From IMG/VR virus record IMGVR_UViG_3300032116_015700, positions 27,094 to 91,093 of that record: a DNA stretch of 64,000 nt; one strand, given 5' to 3'. Origin of the DNA: a virus. Below the pieces are notes generated by a model, which saw nothing but the letters and a program-made list of their open reading frames with translations, was not told where the DNA came from and made no database searches. Shown in pieces: positions 16,714 to 27,296 of this stretch (positions within the stretch are counted from its first letter, which is position 1; every line of letters starts with the position of its first letter). The position numbers were made by a program, and so were the translations under genes.

Positions 16714-19700
16714 TTAACTAATATTTTTTCCTACTACAAATCCGTAATATGTTGTACCACCATTAAATGTAAAGAATGTTAATACATCCGTACCGGCTGA
16801 TGTTAATACAGGTGCTGTACCACCTGGCCAATCAACACTTGCTGGCCATGTTATAGCAAATGCTCCCGCATTTACTGTTGTTAAAGTAAATCCAAACGCG
16901 TTTGAAGCAGGTGGATTACTAAATGCTATTGTTGCGGCTCCATTAAATTGTCTTCTAAAGTTATTACCGGTTGAAAGGTCAATTGTTACACTTCCACCAG
17001 TTCCTTGGTCTGCATAAGTTTCTCTAAATGTTGTTGCTGATATGAAAGTACTTGCAGCAATTGAAGTTGTTACTGTCACATTTCCGGTAATAGCCAATGT
17101 ACTACCATTGAATGTCATATTATCTTCAACTCTTACATTCGGAGGTGTTCCTTCTAATGTTAATACACCATTATCAAGCGTACCACTAAATGATGCGAAT
17201 CCAGAAGTACCATTTGTACCATTTACACCAGAACTACCGTTTGTCCCCGATGTTACTCCTAATGCTGAAGTACCAGACGTTCCACTTACACCAGCACTAC
17301 CCGATGTACCAGATGAAATTCCTGGTGTTGATGTGCCCGAAGAACCCGATGTTCCACTAAATCCATCAGTACCAGATGTACCAGAAGTAAAGCCTGGAGG
17401 AGTTGTTCCTGAAGTACCTGATGTACCTGCGTCTCCTTGCGAACCTTGTGCTCCAGATGTACCAGAAGTTCCACTACTTCCAAAGAATGTACCATTTAGA
17501 CCAGAACTACCAGAAGTGCCAGATGTACCATCGGTACCTGTACTACCAGAGCTTCCAGCTGAACCATTTGTTCCATTTACACCCGAAGTGCCATTTGAAC
17601 CAGAGCTTCCTGCAGTTCCACTACTTCCAAAGAATGTACCATTTAGACCAGAGGAACCCGAACTACCAGATGTTCCATCAGTACCACTTACTCCAGAACT
17701 ACCTGCGGTGCCAGTTGAGCCTGAACTACCCGATGTTCCACTACTTCCAAAGAATGTACCATTTAATCCACTGCTACCTGAACTACCTGAAGTACCAGAT
17801 GTTCCACCGGTTCCGTCCAATCCAGATGAACCTGCGGTACCTGTACTACCCGAACTTCCTGCGGTACCAGATGAACCAAAGAATGTACCATTTAATCCTG
17901 AACTACCAGAAGAACCTGATGAACCAGCTGAGCCAGTTGTACCTCCACTACCAGATGTACCCGATTCGCCTGAAGAACCAGAAGAACCCGATGAACCACT
18001 ACTACCAAAGAATGTACCATTTAGACCAGAACTACCTGAAGAACCCGAACTTCCACTTATACCCGATGTACCGTCTACGCCACTTGTCCCTCCGGTGCCC
18101 GATGTACCTGTGGTACCAGATGAACCAAAATAAGTTCCATCTAAACCAGATGTACCTCCACTACCCGAAGTGCCATCAGTACCAGAGAGCCCGCTAGAGC
18201 CTGAAGTTCCATCTAATCCAGATGAACCTGCAGTACCAGTGGTACCGTTTGTACCCGATGTACCCGAACTTCCAAAATATGTACCATCTAAACCAGATGT
18301 ACCTGCTGAGCCAGTTGTACCATCCGAGCCGCTACTACCAGAGCTTCCTCCACTACCAGATGAACCAGAACTACCCGAACTTCCCGATGTACCTGATGAA
18401 CCAAAGAACGTTCCATTCAAACCAGAAGAACCGGATGAGCCAGAACTACCAGATGTACCGGATGTGCCTCCACTTCCACTACTACCATCGGTACCAGATG
18501 AGCCGGATGTGCCACTACTTCCATCTATACCACTCGTACCATCAGAACCAGTTGTACCAGATGAGCCCGTTGTTCCTGAACTACCAGATGAACCTGCACT
18601 ACCCGATGAACCTGCTGAACCAGATGAGCCATCAGTACCGCTACTACCATCACTGCCAGAGGTGCCCGAAGTACCTTCAGAGCCGGTTGTACCAGAAGAC
18701 CCGGTTGTACCAGATGAACCTGATGTTGATGATGAACCCGATGAACCCGAACTACCTGAGCTTCCACTTGTACCATCAATTCCACTTGTGCCATCAGAGC
18801 CAGTTGTACCGGATGAACCCGTTGTGCCACTGCTACCTGCGGTGCCAGAACTTCCTCCCGAGCCGGAACTACCATCAGTACCCGAAGAACCTGCAGTTCC
18901 AGAGGAACCAGAACTACCCGATGAACCTGATGTACCCGAACTTCCTGAACTTCCTGATGAACCTGAGCTGCCCGCTGAACCGCTACTACCATCAGTACCA
19001 GATGAACCATCACTTCCGCTTGTACCAGAACTACCCGAACTTCCTGAACTTCCTGATGAACCAGATGTGCCAGATGTACCCGATGTACCGGATGTGCCAT
19101 CAACACCTGAAGAACCTGCAGTACCAGAGCTTCCAGATGTACCCGAAGAACCTGTTGTACCAGATGAACCCGTTGTGCCTGAGCTGCCACTAGTACCACT
19201 ACTACCAGATGTTCCTGAACTTCCAGAACTACCAGATGAACCTGATGAACCTGTGGTACCAGAACTTCCACTTGAGCCAGAACTACCCGAACTACCAGAT
19301 GTTCCCGATGTGCCATCTACTCCGCTTGTTCCTGAACTTCCTGAAGTACCTGCTGAACCCGTAGTACCAGATGAGCCGGAACTTCCTGAGGTGCCACTTG
19401 TACCGGATGTGCCCGATGTGCCTCCACTACCTGAAGTACCTGATGTGCCCGCTTCACCACTACTACCTGAAGTTCCCGAAGTACCAGATGTACCATCTGA
19501 ACCAGATGTTCCCGATGAGCCTCCACTACCAGAACTACCACTTGTGCCGCTTGTACCAGATGTACCACCCGTACCTGCAGTTGCAGATGAACCAGAACTT
19601 CCTGATGTACCAGAACTTCCTGAGGTGCCAGATGAGCCTCCGGTACCAGTTGTACCTGATGTGCCTGCAGTACCTCCTGAACCAGAAGTACCTCCACTAC

Positions 19701-22700
19701 CTGATGTTGCAGATGTACCAGAACTACCCGAACTTCCTGAGGTGCCAGATGTACCAGAACTTCCTGATGTGCCACTTGTACCAGAAGAACCAGATGTGCC
19801 TCCACTACCTGATGTTCCCGATGTACCATCTGAACCAGTTGTACCAGAACTTCCAGATGTACCAGAACTTCCTGAGGTGCCACTTGTGCCAGAAGAACCC
19901 GATGTGCCACTTGTGCCAGATGTGCCGGATGTGCCCGAACTTCCAGAACTACCAGATGTGCCGGAGCTTCCACTTGTACCTGCAGTGCCACTACTTCCAG
20001 ATGTACCAGAACTACCAGATGAACCTGTTGTACCAGAGCTTCCGCTTGTACCAGAGCTGCCGCTAGAACCTGATGAGCCGGAAGTACCAGATGAGCCGGA
20101 ACTTCCTGAACTTCCGCTAGAGCCAGAGCTTCCGGAAGTTCCAGCAGTACCAGATGAACCAGAACTACCAGAAGAACCTGATGAACCATCGGTACCAGAT
20201 GTGCCACTAGAACCCGAACTACCTGCAGAGCCAGTTGAGCCAGAAGTACCAGAAGTTCCCGATGAACCAGATGAACCATCAAAACCAGAAGTACCACCTG
20301 TACCAGAAGAACCTACCGCTGCTGCTACGTTTCTATATGCTAATCTTTTTGTTATTGGGTCCCAAATTACCACCTCATTTGAAGAACCAGATGGTAAACT
20401 TTGTAATGCTACACTACTACTAAAAAATACACTTCCACTTACACCTAAACTTCCACTAATTGTAAGTGATGCATTTATTGTTTGGTTTGTATTGATGTTT
20501 AAGAATGATGATGTATCGGATGATGGGGTATTTAATGCAAACATTGCATAAGATGCAGTTCTTGCAAAAGTTATACTATCCATTCCCAATGGACCATCAA
20601 CATCAGATGAAAGTACATAGGATGCTGTCAATGATGTTTGTGCTAATCCACCATTTATAGTTACTAATACACCATCCGAGCCAGATGCAATTACATCAAC
20701 ACCCGAACCACTAAAGTTAATTTTAGCAACTTGAGATTTTGTTAATGAACCGGTATGGAAAATAAATAAATCAGTTCCTCCACCTTGTCCAGCATTTAAT
20801 GCGTAAGATGCGGTTAATGCGTAAGATGAACTTACTGCACTAAATACCGCCATTGAAGATGTTTGGTTATTTCTTACATATTCATTTGCATTTGCTAATG
20901 ATGCAGATAAAGCCGAAAGTGATGCTGAATCAAATCCAGTTACCGCATCAGCAAATCCTGCTTTAACAGCGTATGATGCAGAAAGTACAGTACCAAACAC
21001 TCTATCACCAGGTATCGTACCATTAATCAATGAACCACCACTACCAATTACAACGTGTCCAGAGGTTAATCCAGCAAATATTAATTGAATAGTATCATCA
21101 TCAATTGATTTTACAGTACCAGGTATAATTTGGTCTTCCGAACCTGTTGCGTAAACTTGTACAACTGGATATCTAATACCCAAATTATGTACAATTGTTA
21201 AAGTACTTACATTATTAAAAGATACAGTTTCAGTTAATGAAGTTTCAGGTTGTGGTACAAAATATCCTCTCGCTTCGTCAAATCTTAAAATATCATATTC
21301 AGCAGATGCAGTTGGTCCTACTCCTTGGAAATTGTATGTACCCAAGAATGAACCACTAACTAATGGAGAAAATAAATAATGACTTGCCGTAATTTCATTT
21401 GCTCTCAATCTACCATCAACATAAGAATCACCCCAAACAAATGAAGATGTATTAACTACAAATCCTTTATCAGGTGAAATTGATGCCGTTGCTGAACCAC
21501 TCTTTAATATAAATGTTTCAAACGATAAGTTAGCAATATTGATATTTGTCAATCCACTACCATCACCAAAGAAAACAGAACCAGAGTTTGCTACAATGTT
21601 TCCACCTGTAACGAACAATGCACCGGTTACACTTAAGTTACCAGATACGAATGTTCTAGTTCCAATTTGCAATCCTTTATTTGGTGATATTACTGCTTCA
21701 ACTGAACCAGACTGAATTCTATCAATCTTTAAATCATCTAATGCTTCCGGTGGGATATTAAATAATCCACTACCATCTCCGTCATATCTTGCAGCAGTAA
21801 TTGGTACGTTTACATTTAATATATTTGGGTCAATAATAGCAACGCCTGAGCCAGAGTTAATTTTAAATAACTCCAAGTTTTCAATCGCATCAGGTGGGAT
21901 ATTAAATAATCCGCCACCATCACCAAAATATATTGATGCTGTAATTGCACCACTAACCGCCAATGAGGCTGTAATTTCTGCTTTAAATGAGCCAGATTGA
22001 GGTGAAGTTATGACTTGAAATCTATCACCACTTGCTACCGATGCGGTTGCACTACCACTAGCAATCAAAGGAGATGCTGCCGCAACTACGTTTGTTAATT
22101 GAGAACCATCTCCAACAAATGCAAACGCTGTAATACTACCACTAACATCTACAGAACCAGTAATTCTAGTTCCAATTTGTGAACCAGTTGCTCCGGTTGT
22201 TACAATAAATGTATCTCCACTTTGAACTGATGCTGTTGCCGAACCACTACCAATGAATGGTGCAGCTGCCGCTTGTACATTAGTAATATAAGAACCATCA
22301 CCAACAAGATATTGTGCTTTAACACTTCCACTTACATCAATAGAACCAGTGAATCTAGAACCATATTGTACATCCAAACCACTACCAGTTGCTGCAGTTG
22401 TAATAATAAATGTATCACCACTTTGAACGGATGCAGTTGCACTACCACTAGCAATTAATGGTGCTGCTGCCGCTTGTACATTTGTAATATATCTACCGTC
22501 ACCAAATAAGAATTCAGTTGCTCTTATACTTCCACTAACTTCAATAGAACCAGTGAATTGAGAACCAACTTGCGATTGTGTGAATGGAGTTATTACTCTA
22601 AATCCTTCATCAGGAGTAACCGATGCAGTTACTGAACCTGATTTGATTTCAGTACTAATAAGTGCATCTTCTGTTAATGCTGATTTTGGAATACGTCTTA

Positions 22701-25700
22701 AATAAGTACCTTCAGCGTATATGAATGAACTAGAATCAATAAATAATCCGCCACTTATATCTGATATAAATAAACTACCACTTACTGAAACAGAACCTGT
22801 AAATTGAGATGCAATAGATGCCGTAAACGAACCATCTTCACCAAATGATGATGTAAATGGAGTTAGTACAACGAATCCAAAATCAGGAGATACCGATGCT
22901 GTTACGGATCCAGATTTAATTTCAGCAGATATTAATGCATCTTCAGTAAGTGCTGAACGAGGTATGTTTCTTAAATATGCACCCTCTCCAAAGAAATTAG
23001 AAGATGATTCAAGCAATAATGCTCCAGAAGTTGCATTTATTATCATACTACCAGTAATCAATAAGCTACCGGTAAATTGTGAACCACTATCTACGGATTC
23101 TACTTTAAATCCATAATCAGGTGCTACTGAAGCGGTTACGCTTCCACTCGCTATACGGAATACTTCTTCTGATAATGCTGAACGAGGTATATCAAATAAT
23201 CCTCTACCACTACCACTATACATTGAAGCGGTTAATGTACCTTCTATTTTAGTTGCACCAATAAATTTAATTTCCGCAGGTATTACAATTGAATCTACAA
23301 TATTCATTGTACCTGCCATAGATGAATGCAATTGACAGTTATAATACAAAACATTTGGAGAACCAGATGGTGGAGTAAATGTTATTGTTCCATTATCAGT
23401 ACCATTGTTAGATACTCCACTATTATATTGATTTGCAGTACCTGTTGTTTGTGTTGTCTTAATTAAGAATGGGTGTCCACTTGCATTTATGTTAAAAGTA
23501 TGAGTGACACCTCTTACTAAAGTAAGTGTTGGATTTGAACCTTGTATTGAACCACTAAACACATACTCACCACTTCCATTATTAGTTACATTATAAACAG
23601 GAAATAAAGATGAAGTTAGTACTTCTCTTGCCGATGATGAAACTATAAAACTACCACTAATTGTGGAATATGTATTAACCTCAAATCCTCTATCAGGTGC
23701 TATTGATGCTGTTACACTTCCACTAAATATTTTTGTAGAATCAATTGCTAAATTGGCTAATGTAATATTTGTTAATTTAGAACCATCCCCAACAAAGAAA
23801 GAACCACTTTCTACATAAAGACTTCCACTTACTCTTACACTACCAGTAAAGAATGAACCACTTGCGGCAGATTTAACTACAAATCCAAAATTAGGTGAAA
23901 CTGATGCCGTTACTGAACCAGATTTGATTTCAGTTGATATCAATGCATCTTCACTTAATGCATTTCTTGGAATATTTCTTAAATAAGTACCTTCACCAAA
24001 ATATGCAGATGATGAATCTAAAATTAATGAGCCCGATGTTGTTGTTACTCTTAAACTTCCAGTTATAGCAACACTACCCGTTATTCTAGAACCCAAATCT
24101 GACGATTCAACGATAAATCCTCTATCAGGTAATGCAGAGGCAGTAACACTACCACTTGCAATTCTAAATAATTCTTGCGAAAGTGCTGAAAACGGAATAT
24201 CTGTCAATCCAGCACCACTACCACTAAATACCGATGCGGAAACTCCCATTCTAAATCTTGCACTGCCACTTACACTTAAACTACCACTAAATGCAGAACC
24301 ACTTGCTACTGAATTTACTACAAATCCAAAATTAGGTGCTACTGAAGCGGTAACGCTACCACTAAAGATTTTAGAAGTATCTAAATCAGATATTGCGGAA
24401 CGAGGTATATCAAATAAATTTCTACCGCTACCAGAATATGATGAACCGGATGATAAGAATACACCACCTCCACTTATGAATAAACTTCCACTAAATCTTG
24501 AACCACTTGTTATTGATTCTACTCTAAATCCAAAATTAGGTGCTACCGATGCGGTTACACTACCACTAGCAATTAACGAAATATCAAAAGATAAAGCAGA
24601 ACGTGGAATATCGTAAAGAAATCTACCACTACCACTAAATGAAGAACCCGTCTCCAAAAATACACCACCACCAGTAATAAACAACGAACCAGTGAATCTA
24701 GAACCAAATTCAGCAGATTCAACTTTAAAACCAACACTATCAGGATTTACTGATGCGGTTACACTACCACTTGAAATTCTGTTTGATACTTCCGATGGAA
24801 CATTTCTCAATCCACTACCATCTCCTACAAAAGAACCAGATACTAAAGAAGCACTGACTATAAAAGCTCTCAAACTACCACTTATATCAACAGAACCTGT
24901 AAATTGAGAACCATACGCTGAGCCCGTTCTATCGGTTTCAACTTTGAATCCAAAATCAGGTGTTGTTGATGCGGTAATTGAACCTGATGCTATTCTAAAT
25001 GCATCACCGGTAAATGCAGAACGTGGAATATTAAATAATCCACTACCATCTCCTTGAAAGAATGAACCACTAAAAGAGCCTGTAAATTCCCTTGCTCTTA
25101 CATAATCTCTTACATACAATCCACCACTTATAGCAGTATTGCCTTCAAATAAAATTCTATCTTGAAGATATAAGTTATCAACTATACTCATTGATGCACC
25201 CATCGCAGAGTGGAATTGACACTGATAAAATAAAGTATCAGGTGAACCCGAAGGAGGTGTGAAATATACTGAACCACTATCTTCACCGTTATTTACAACT
25301 CCAGTATTATATTGTGCTGCTGTACCAGTTGTGGCAGTTGTTTTTATAAAGAAAGGATGCCCGTTTGCATTTACTTCAAAGCGGTAAGTTACCCCTCTTA
25401 CTAAAGTCAATGCTGGGTTTTGTCCACTTGCTGCACCATCAAATACATATGCAGATGAACCAGCTGAAGTTACATAAAAATAATTTGGTATTGATGAGGT
25501 TGCTAGCGGTTCTGCTGAAGATGATACTACAAAACTACCACTAATTGTTGAACGAGTATTTACAGTAAATCCGTAATCTGGTGTAATTGATGCGGTATAT
25601 GAACCACTAAATATTTTTGATGTATCTAAATCAGATATTGCCGTTTTTGGAATATCAAAAAGGAATCTACCGCTACCAGAATAAGAACCAGAATATAATT

Positions 25701-27255
25701 CTACTCTACTACCACTTATTTTTAAACTACCGGTAAATTGAGAACCACTTGCTTCTGATATTACCTGAAATCCTTTATCCAAAGAAACTGATGCGGTCAC
25801 CGAACCAGTCTGAATTCTTGTTGCTGCTACAACTTCTTCTGCTAAAGCGGATAATGGAATATTAAATAATCCCTCACCACTACCAGAATAAAAAGAACCA
25901 TCTGCTAATTGAACAATACCACCGGTTACAAATAAAGAACCAGTAAATTTTGAACCACTAAAAGGTGATGTTACTACAAACCCCCTATCAGGAGAAACTG
26001 ATGCAGTTACGCTACCACTTTTAATTTCTACTGATATTAATGCATCTTCGGTAAGTGCATTTCTTGGAATATTTCTTAAATAAGTACCTTCACCAAAATA
26101 TGCAGATGATGAACCCAAAATAAGTGCACCGCTTGTAGCAGTAATAATCATACTTCCGGTAATAAACACACTACCTGTAATACGAGAACCACTATCTACT
26201 GAAATTACTTGAAATCCAAAATTTGGTGCTACTGAAGCAGTTACTGAACCGGATTTGATTTCGGTACTAATTAAAGCATCTTCAGTAAGTGCCGAACGAG
26301 GTATTTCTCTCAAATATTTACCTTCACCATAATATACTGAACCTGACCTTAATTGTATAGAGCCACTAAATGGATTTATAAATAAACTACCAGATATATC
26401 AACACTACCAGTAAATTCTGAACCACTCTCTATTGATTCTACTCTAAATCCAAATTCAGGTGTTACAGATGCGGTTATAGAACCTGTTGCCAATTTAGTA
26501 GCTTCAGGCAGATTTATTAAATTTCTACCATCACCAAAAAATGAACCAGTAAATGAACCGCTAAAAGAACCTGTCAATTCCGCAGAACCTGTGAAAGTAC
26601 CAAAAGCGCTTGCACTTCCTATAAATGAACCCGTAAGATTACCTGATATAGTTGAACCAGAAATCACATATGCATTTAATCTATCTCTTACTTCTACCGA
26701 ACCTGTAAATTGTTGTATATCAGTTTCCTCATCACCAAATACATTTGAACCTGATGAGTAAATTATTGAAGAAGAAATATAAGATACTAAAATCTGCTCA
26801 GCGTATATTGTATCATCTACATATAAATCACCTTGTATCCTAGTATTTGTATTGACTAATAAATCATTATTAATAAAAGAGGCAGTTGCCGAACCACTTG
26901 CTATAAAAGTTGCATCAGGTAGATTTCTTAATCCACTACCATCACCACTAAACGAACCGGAAAAAGAGCCGGAAAAAGAACCCGTAAAACTACCACTTAA
27001 TGATGTAGCACTACCAGTAAAAGAACCTGTAAATTGTCCAGTTACTCTATCTAAATCTAAACTCCTTACAAATCCTCTATTACCCTGGTCATCCGAAACT
27101 ACTATCGCAGGGGAGCCAGAAAGTGAAGCAGAAAAGTTTGGAACACCTAAATTTGGTTCAACTTGAGATAAATCTATAAATTGATACCTATCCGGTGTTA
27201 CATTTTTGGGTGAAACTACCCTTACCCTACCCGTTAAAAGATTACTTATTGCCAT
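16714..27255 (-). CDS. Giant fibre protein with GSVTAS modules, cupredoxin-like domains and collagen-like tail
   Basis: A 3513-residue protein. Residues 1-210 are an attachment-like end with GSFTGSFSGSFSG repeats. About 22 modules of 60-90 residues, each with a GS[VAIY]TASV-x-P-x-x-GF strand, an SGSxFTGSLxISG strand pair and a GxGxxLxxIPxSAL turn, run to about residue 1950. Two cupredoxin-like domains are inserted at about residues 588-692 and 1217-1322. A linker region with VGSGGSLINGT and ASYALNAGQGG follows. Residues about 2315-3353 are collagen-like. The C-terminal 150 residues form a tip domain (DLSTGNNFRRQFNGAA, PASVDWPGG). It has no S74 chaperone, unlike the 2872-residue fibre. The gene is led by two promoter-like motifs and separates from the adhesin-like gene by 11 nt. 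The role is a fibre or baseplate whisker by sequence style; the exact place in the virion is unknown. Confidence 0.88.
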   Translation of the reverse strand: MAISNLLTGRVRVVSPKNVTPDRYQFIDLSQVEPNLGVPNFSASLSGSPAIVVSDDQGNRGFVRSLDLDRVTGQFTGSFTGSATSLSGSFTGSFSGSFSGSFSGDGSGLRNLPDATFIASGSATASFINNDLLVNTNTRIQGDLYVDDTIYAEQILVSYISSSIIYSSGSNVFGDEETDIQQFTGSVEVRDRLNAYVISGSTISGNLTGSFIGSASAFGTFTGSAELTGSFSGSFTGSFFGDGRNLINLPEATKLATGSITASVTPEFGFRVESIESGSEFTGSVDISGSLFINPFSGSIQLRSGSVYYGEGKYLREIPRSALTEDALISTEIKSGSVTASVAPNFGFQVISVDSGSRITGSVFITGSMIITATSGALILGSSSAYFGEGTYLRNIPRNALTEDALISVEIKSGSVTASVSPDRGFVVTSPFSGSKFTGSLFVTGGIVQLADGSFYSGSGEGLFNIPLSALAEEVVAATRIQTGSVTASVSLDKGFQVISEASGSQFTGSLKISGSRVELYSGSYSGSGRFLFDIPKTAISDLDTSKIFSGSYTASITPDYGFTVNTRSTISGSFVVSSSAEPLATSSIPNYFYVTSAGSSAYVFDGAASGQNPALTLVRGVTYRFEVNANGHPFFIKTTATTGTAAQYNTGVVNNGEDSGSVYFTPPSGSPDTLFYQCQFHSAMGASMSIVDNLYLQDRILFEGNTAISGGLYVRDYVRAREFTGSFSGSFFQGDGSGLFNIPRSAFTGDAFRIASGSITASTTPDFGFKVETDRTGSAYGSQFTGSVDISGSLRAFIVSASLVSGSFVGDGSGLRNVPSEVSNRISSGSVTASVNPDSVGFKVESAEFGSRFTGSLFITGGGVFLETGSSFSGSGRFLYDIPRSALSFDISLIASGSVTASVAPNFGFRVESITSGSRFSGSLFISGGGVFLSSGSSYSGSGRNLFDIPRSAISDLDTSKIFSGSVTASVAPNFGFVVNSVASGSAFSGSLSVSGSARFRMGVSASVFSGSGAGLTDIPFSALSQELFRIASGSVTASALPDRGFIVESSDLGSRITGSVAITGSLRVTTTSGSLILDSSSAYFGEGTYLRNIPRNALSEDALISTEIKSGSVTASVSPNFGFVVKSAASGSFFTGSVRVSGSLYVESGSFFVGDGSKLTNITLANLAIDSTKIFSGSVTASIAPDRGFEVNTYSTISGSFIVSSSAREVLTSSLFPVYNVTNNGSGEYVFSGSIQGSNPTLTLVRGVTHTFNINASGHPFLIKTTQTTGTANQYNSGVSNNGTDNGTITFTPPSGSPNVLYYNCQLHSSMAGTMNIVDSIVIPAEIKFIGATKIEGTLTASMYSGSGRGLFDIPRSALSEEVFRIASGSVTASVAPDYGFKVESVDSGSQFTGSLLITGSMIINATSGALLLESSSNFFGEGAYLRNIPRSALTEDALISAEIKSGSVTASVSPDFGFVVLTPFTSSFGEDGSFTASIASQFTGSVSVSGSLFISDISGGLFIDSSSFIYAEGTYLRRIPKSALTEDALISTEIKSGSVTASVTPDEGFRVITPFTQSQVGSQFTGSIEVSGSIRATEFLFGDGRYITNVQAAAAPLIASGSATASVQSGDTFIITTAATGSGLDVQYGSRFTGSIDVSGSVKAQYLVGDGSYITNVQAAAAPFIGSGSATASVQSGDTFIVTTGATGSQIGTRITGSVDVSGSITAFAFVGDGSQLTNVVAAASPLIASGSATASVASGDRFQVITSPQSGSFKAEITASLAVSGAITASIYFGDGGGLFNIPPDAIENLELFKINSGSGVAIIDPNILNVNVPITAARYDGDGSGLFNIPPEALDDLKIDRIQSGSVEAVISPNKGLQIGTRTFVSGNLSVTGALFVTGGNIVANSGSVFFGDGSGLTNINIANLSFETFILKSGSATASISPDKGFVVNTSSFVWGDSYVDGRLRANEITASHYLFSPLVSGSFLGTYNFQGVGPTASAEYDILRFDEARGYFVPQPETSLTETVSFNNVSTLTIVHNLGIRYPVVQVYATGSEDQIIPGTVKSIDDDTIQLIFAGLTSGHVVIGSGGSLINGTIPGDRVFGTVLSASYAVKAGFADAVTGFDSASLSALSASLANANEYVRNNQTSSMAVFSAVSSSYALTASYALNAGQGGGTDLFIFHTGSLTKSQVAKINFSGSGVDVIASGSDGVLVTINGGLAQTSLTASYVLSSDVDGPLGMDSITFARTASYAMFALNTPSSDTSSFLNINTNQTINASLTISGSLGVSGSVFFSSSVALQSLPSGSSNEVVIWDPITKRLAYRNVAAAVGSSGTGGTSGFDGSSGSSGTSGTSGSTGSAGSSGSSGTSGTDGSSGSSGSSGSSGTAGTSGSSGSSGSSGSSGSSGTSGSSGSSGSSGTSGSSGTTGSSGSSGTSGSSGTAGTSGSSGTSGSSGSSGTSGTSGTSGTSGSSGTSGTSGSSGTSGSSGTTGSDGTSGTSGSGGTSGSSGTSGTSGSSGTSGTSGSSGSSGTSATSGSGGTSGSGGTAGTSGTTGTGGSSGTSGSSGTSGSSGSSATAGTGGTSGTSGTSGSSGSGGSSGTSGSDGTSGTSGTSGSSGEAGTSGTSGSGGTSGTSGTSGTSGSSGSSGTTGSAGTSGSSGTSGVDGTSGTSGSSGSSGSSGSSGTTGSSGSSGSSGSSGTSGSSGTSGSSGTTGSSGTTGSSGTSGSSGTAGSSGVDGTSGTSGTSGTSGSSGSSGSSGSSGTSGSDGSSGTDGSSGSAGSSGSSGSSGSSGTSGSSGSSGSSGTAGSSGTDGSSGSGGSSGTAGSSGTTGSSGTTGSDGTSGIDGTSGSSGSSGSSGSSSTSGSSGTTGSSGTTGSEGTSGTSGSDGSSGTDGSSGSAGSSGSAGSSGSSGTTGSSGTTGSDGTSGIDGSSGTSGSSGTDGSSGSGGTSGTSGSSGSSGSSGLNGTFFGSSGTSGSSGSSGSSGSGGSSGSSGSDGTTGSAGTSGLDGTYFGSSGTSGTNGTTGTAGSSGLDGTSGSSGLSGTDGTSGSGGTSGLDGTYFGSSGTTGTSGTGGTSGVDGTSGISGSSGSSGSSGLNGTFFGSSGSSGSSGSSGESGTSGSGGTTGSAGSSGSSGSSGLNGTFFGSSGTAGSSGSTGTAGSSGLDGTGGTSGTSGSSGSSGLNGTFFGSSGTSGSSGSTGTAGSSGVSGTDGTSGSSGSSGLNGTFFGSSGTAGSSGSNGTSGVNGTNGSAGSSGSTGTDGTSGTSGSSGLNGTFFGSSGTSGTSGAQGSQGDAGTSGTSGTTPPGFTSGTSGTDGFSGTSGSSGTSTPGISSGTSGSAGVSGTSGTSALGVTSGTNGSSGVNGTNGTSGFASFSGTLDNGVLTLEGTPPNVRVEDNMTFNGSTLAITGNVTVTTSIAASTFISATTFRETYADQGTGGSVTIDLSTGNNFRRQFNGAATIAFSNPPASNAFGFTLTTVNAGAFAITWPASVDWPGGTAPVLTSAGTDVLTFFTFNGGTTYYGFVVGKNIS
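17195..20310 (-). repeat. Long collagen-like Gly-X-Y region with regular breaks
   Basis: About 1040 residues of Gly-X-Y, almost all Gly-Ser-Ser, Gly-Thr-Ser and close variants. In the C-terminal third the run is interrupted eight times by GT[FY]FG, in the context SGL[ND]GT[FY]FGSSG, which adds one residue to the period. Three more breaks near the end carry Pro or Leu followed by Gly (TTPPGFTSG, TSTPGISSG, TSALGVTSG). Confidence 0.85.
23290..23605 (-). other. Cupredoxin-like domain 2 with intact copper ligands
   Basis: Residues about 1217-1322 of the 3513-residue fibre. The candidate ligands are His in GHPFLIKT and Cys, His and Met in YYNCQLHSSMAG, i.e. C-x2-H-x2-M, the ligand-loop spacing of amicyanin. 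Confidence 0.65.
25180..25490 (-). other. Cupredoxin-like domain 1 with intact copper ligands
   Basis: Residues about 588-692 of the 3513-residue fibre. The candidate ligands are His in GHPFFIKT (codon at 25357-25359), Cys (25219-25221), His (25210-25212) and Met (25201-25203) in FYQCQFHSAMG. The same C-x2-H-x2-M spacing as in domain 2. Confidence 0.65.
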
Positions 27256-27274
27256 TCGTACTTACCAGCTTTGT

Positions 27275-27283
27275 TATAAATAT
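27275..27283 (-). promoter_or_regulatory. Putative phage promoter core (ATATTTATA), proximal
   Basis: Perfect copy of the recurring motif, 19 nt before the ATG of the 3513-codon fibre. A second copy lies 13 nt further upstream. Confidence 0.5.
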
Positions 27284-27296
27284 CTAAAAAATCACC

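Larger units (their letters stand above)
21400..26990 (-). repeat. About 22 GSVTAS fibre modules
   Basis: Imperfect tandem modules of the 3513-residue fibre. Twenty keep GS[VAIY]TAS; two are diverged (GSGVAI near 21855 and GSVEAV near 21700). Some neighbours are nearly identical at the DNA level, for example around 23900-24000 and 26030-26100, so recombination among copies is likely. Confidence 0.8.

Noticed and set aside
17195-20310. CRISPR-like array of short direct repeats
   Set aside because: The repeats have a 9-nt and 3-nt period without spacers and translate to Gly-X-Y; there are no cas genes.
18170-20551. A 793-codon plus-strand frame encoding a Pro/Val/Glu repeat (PEVPDVPELP type)
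   Set aside because: It is the reverse complement of the Gly-Ser-Ser/Gly-Thr-Ser repeat; Gly codons become Pro codons and avoid stops. No ribosome site or promoter, and the sense strand gives a known fibre type.
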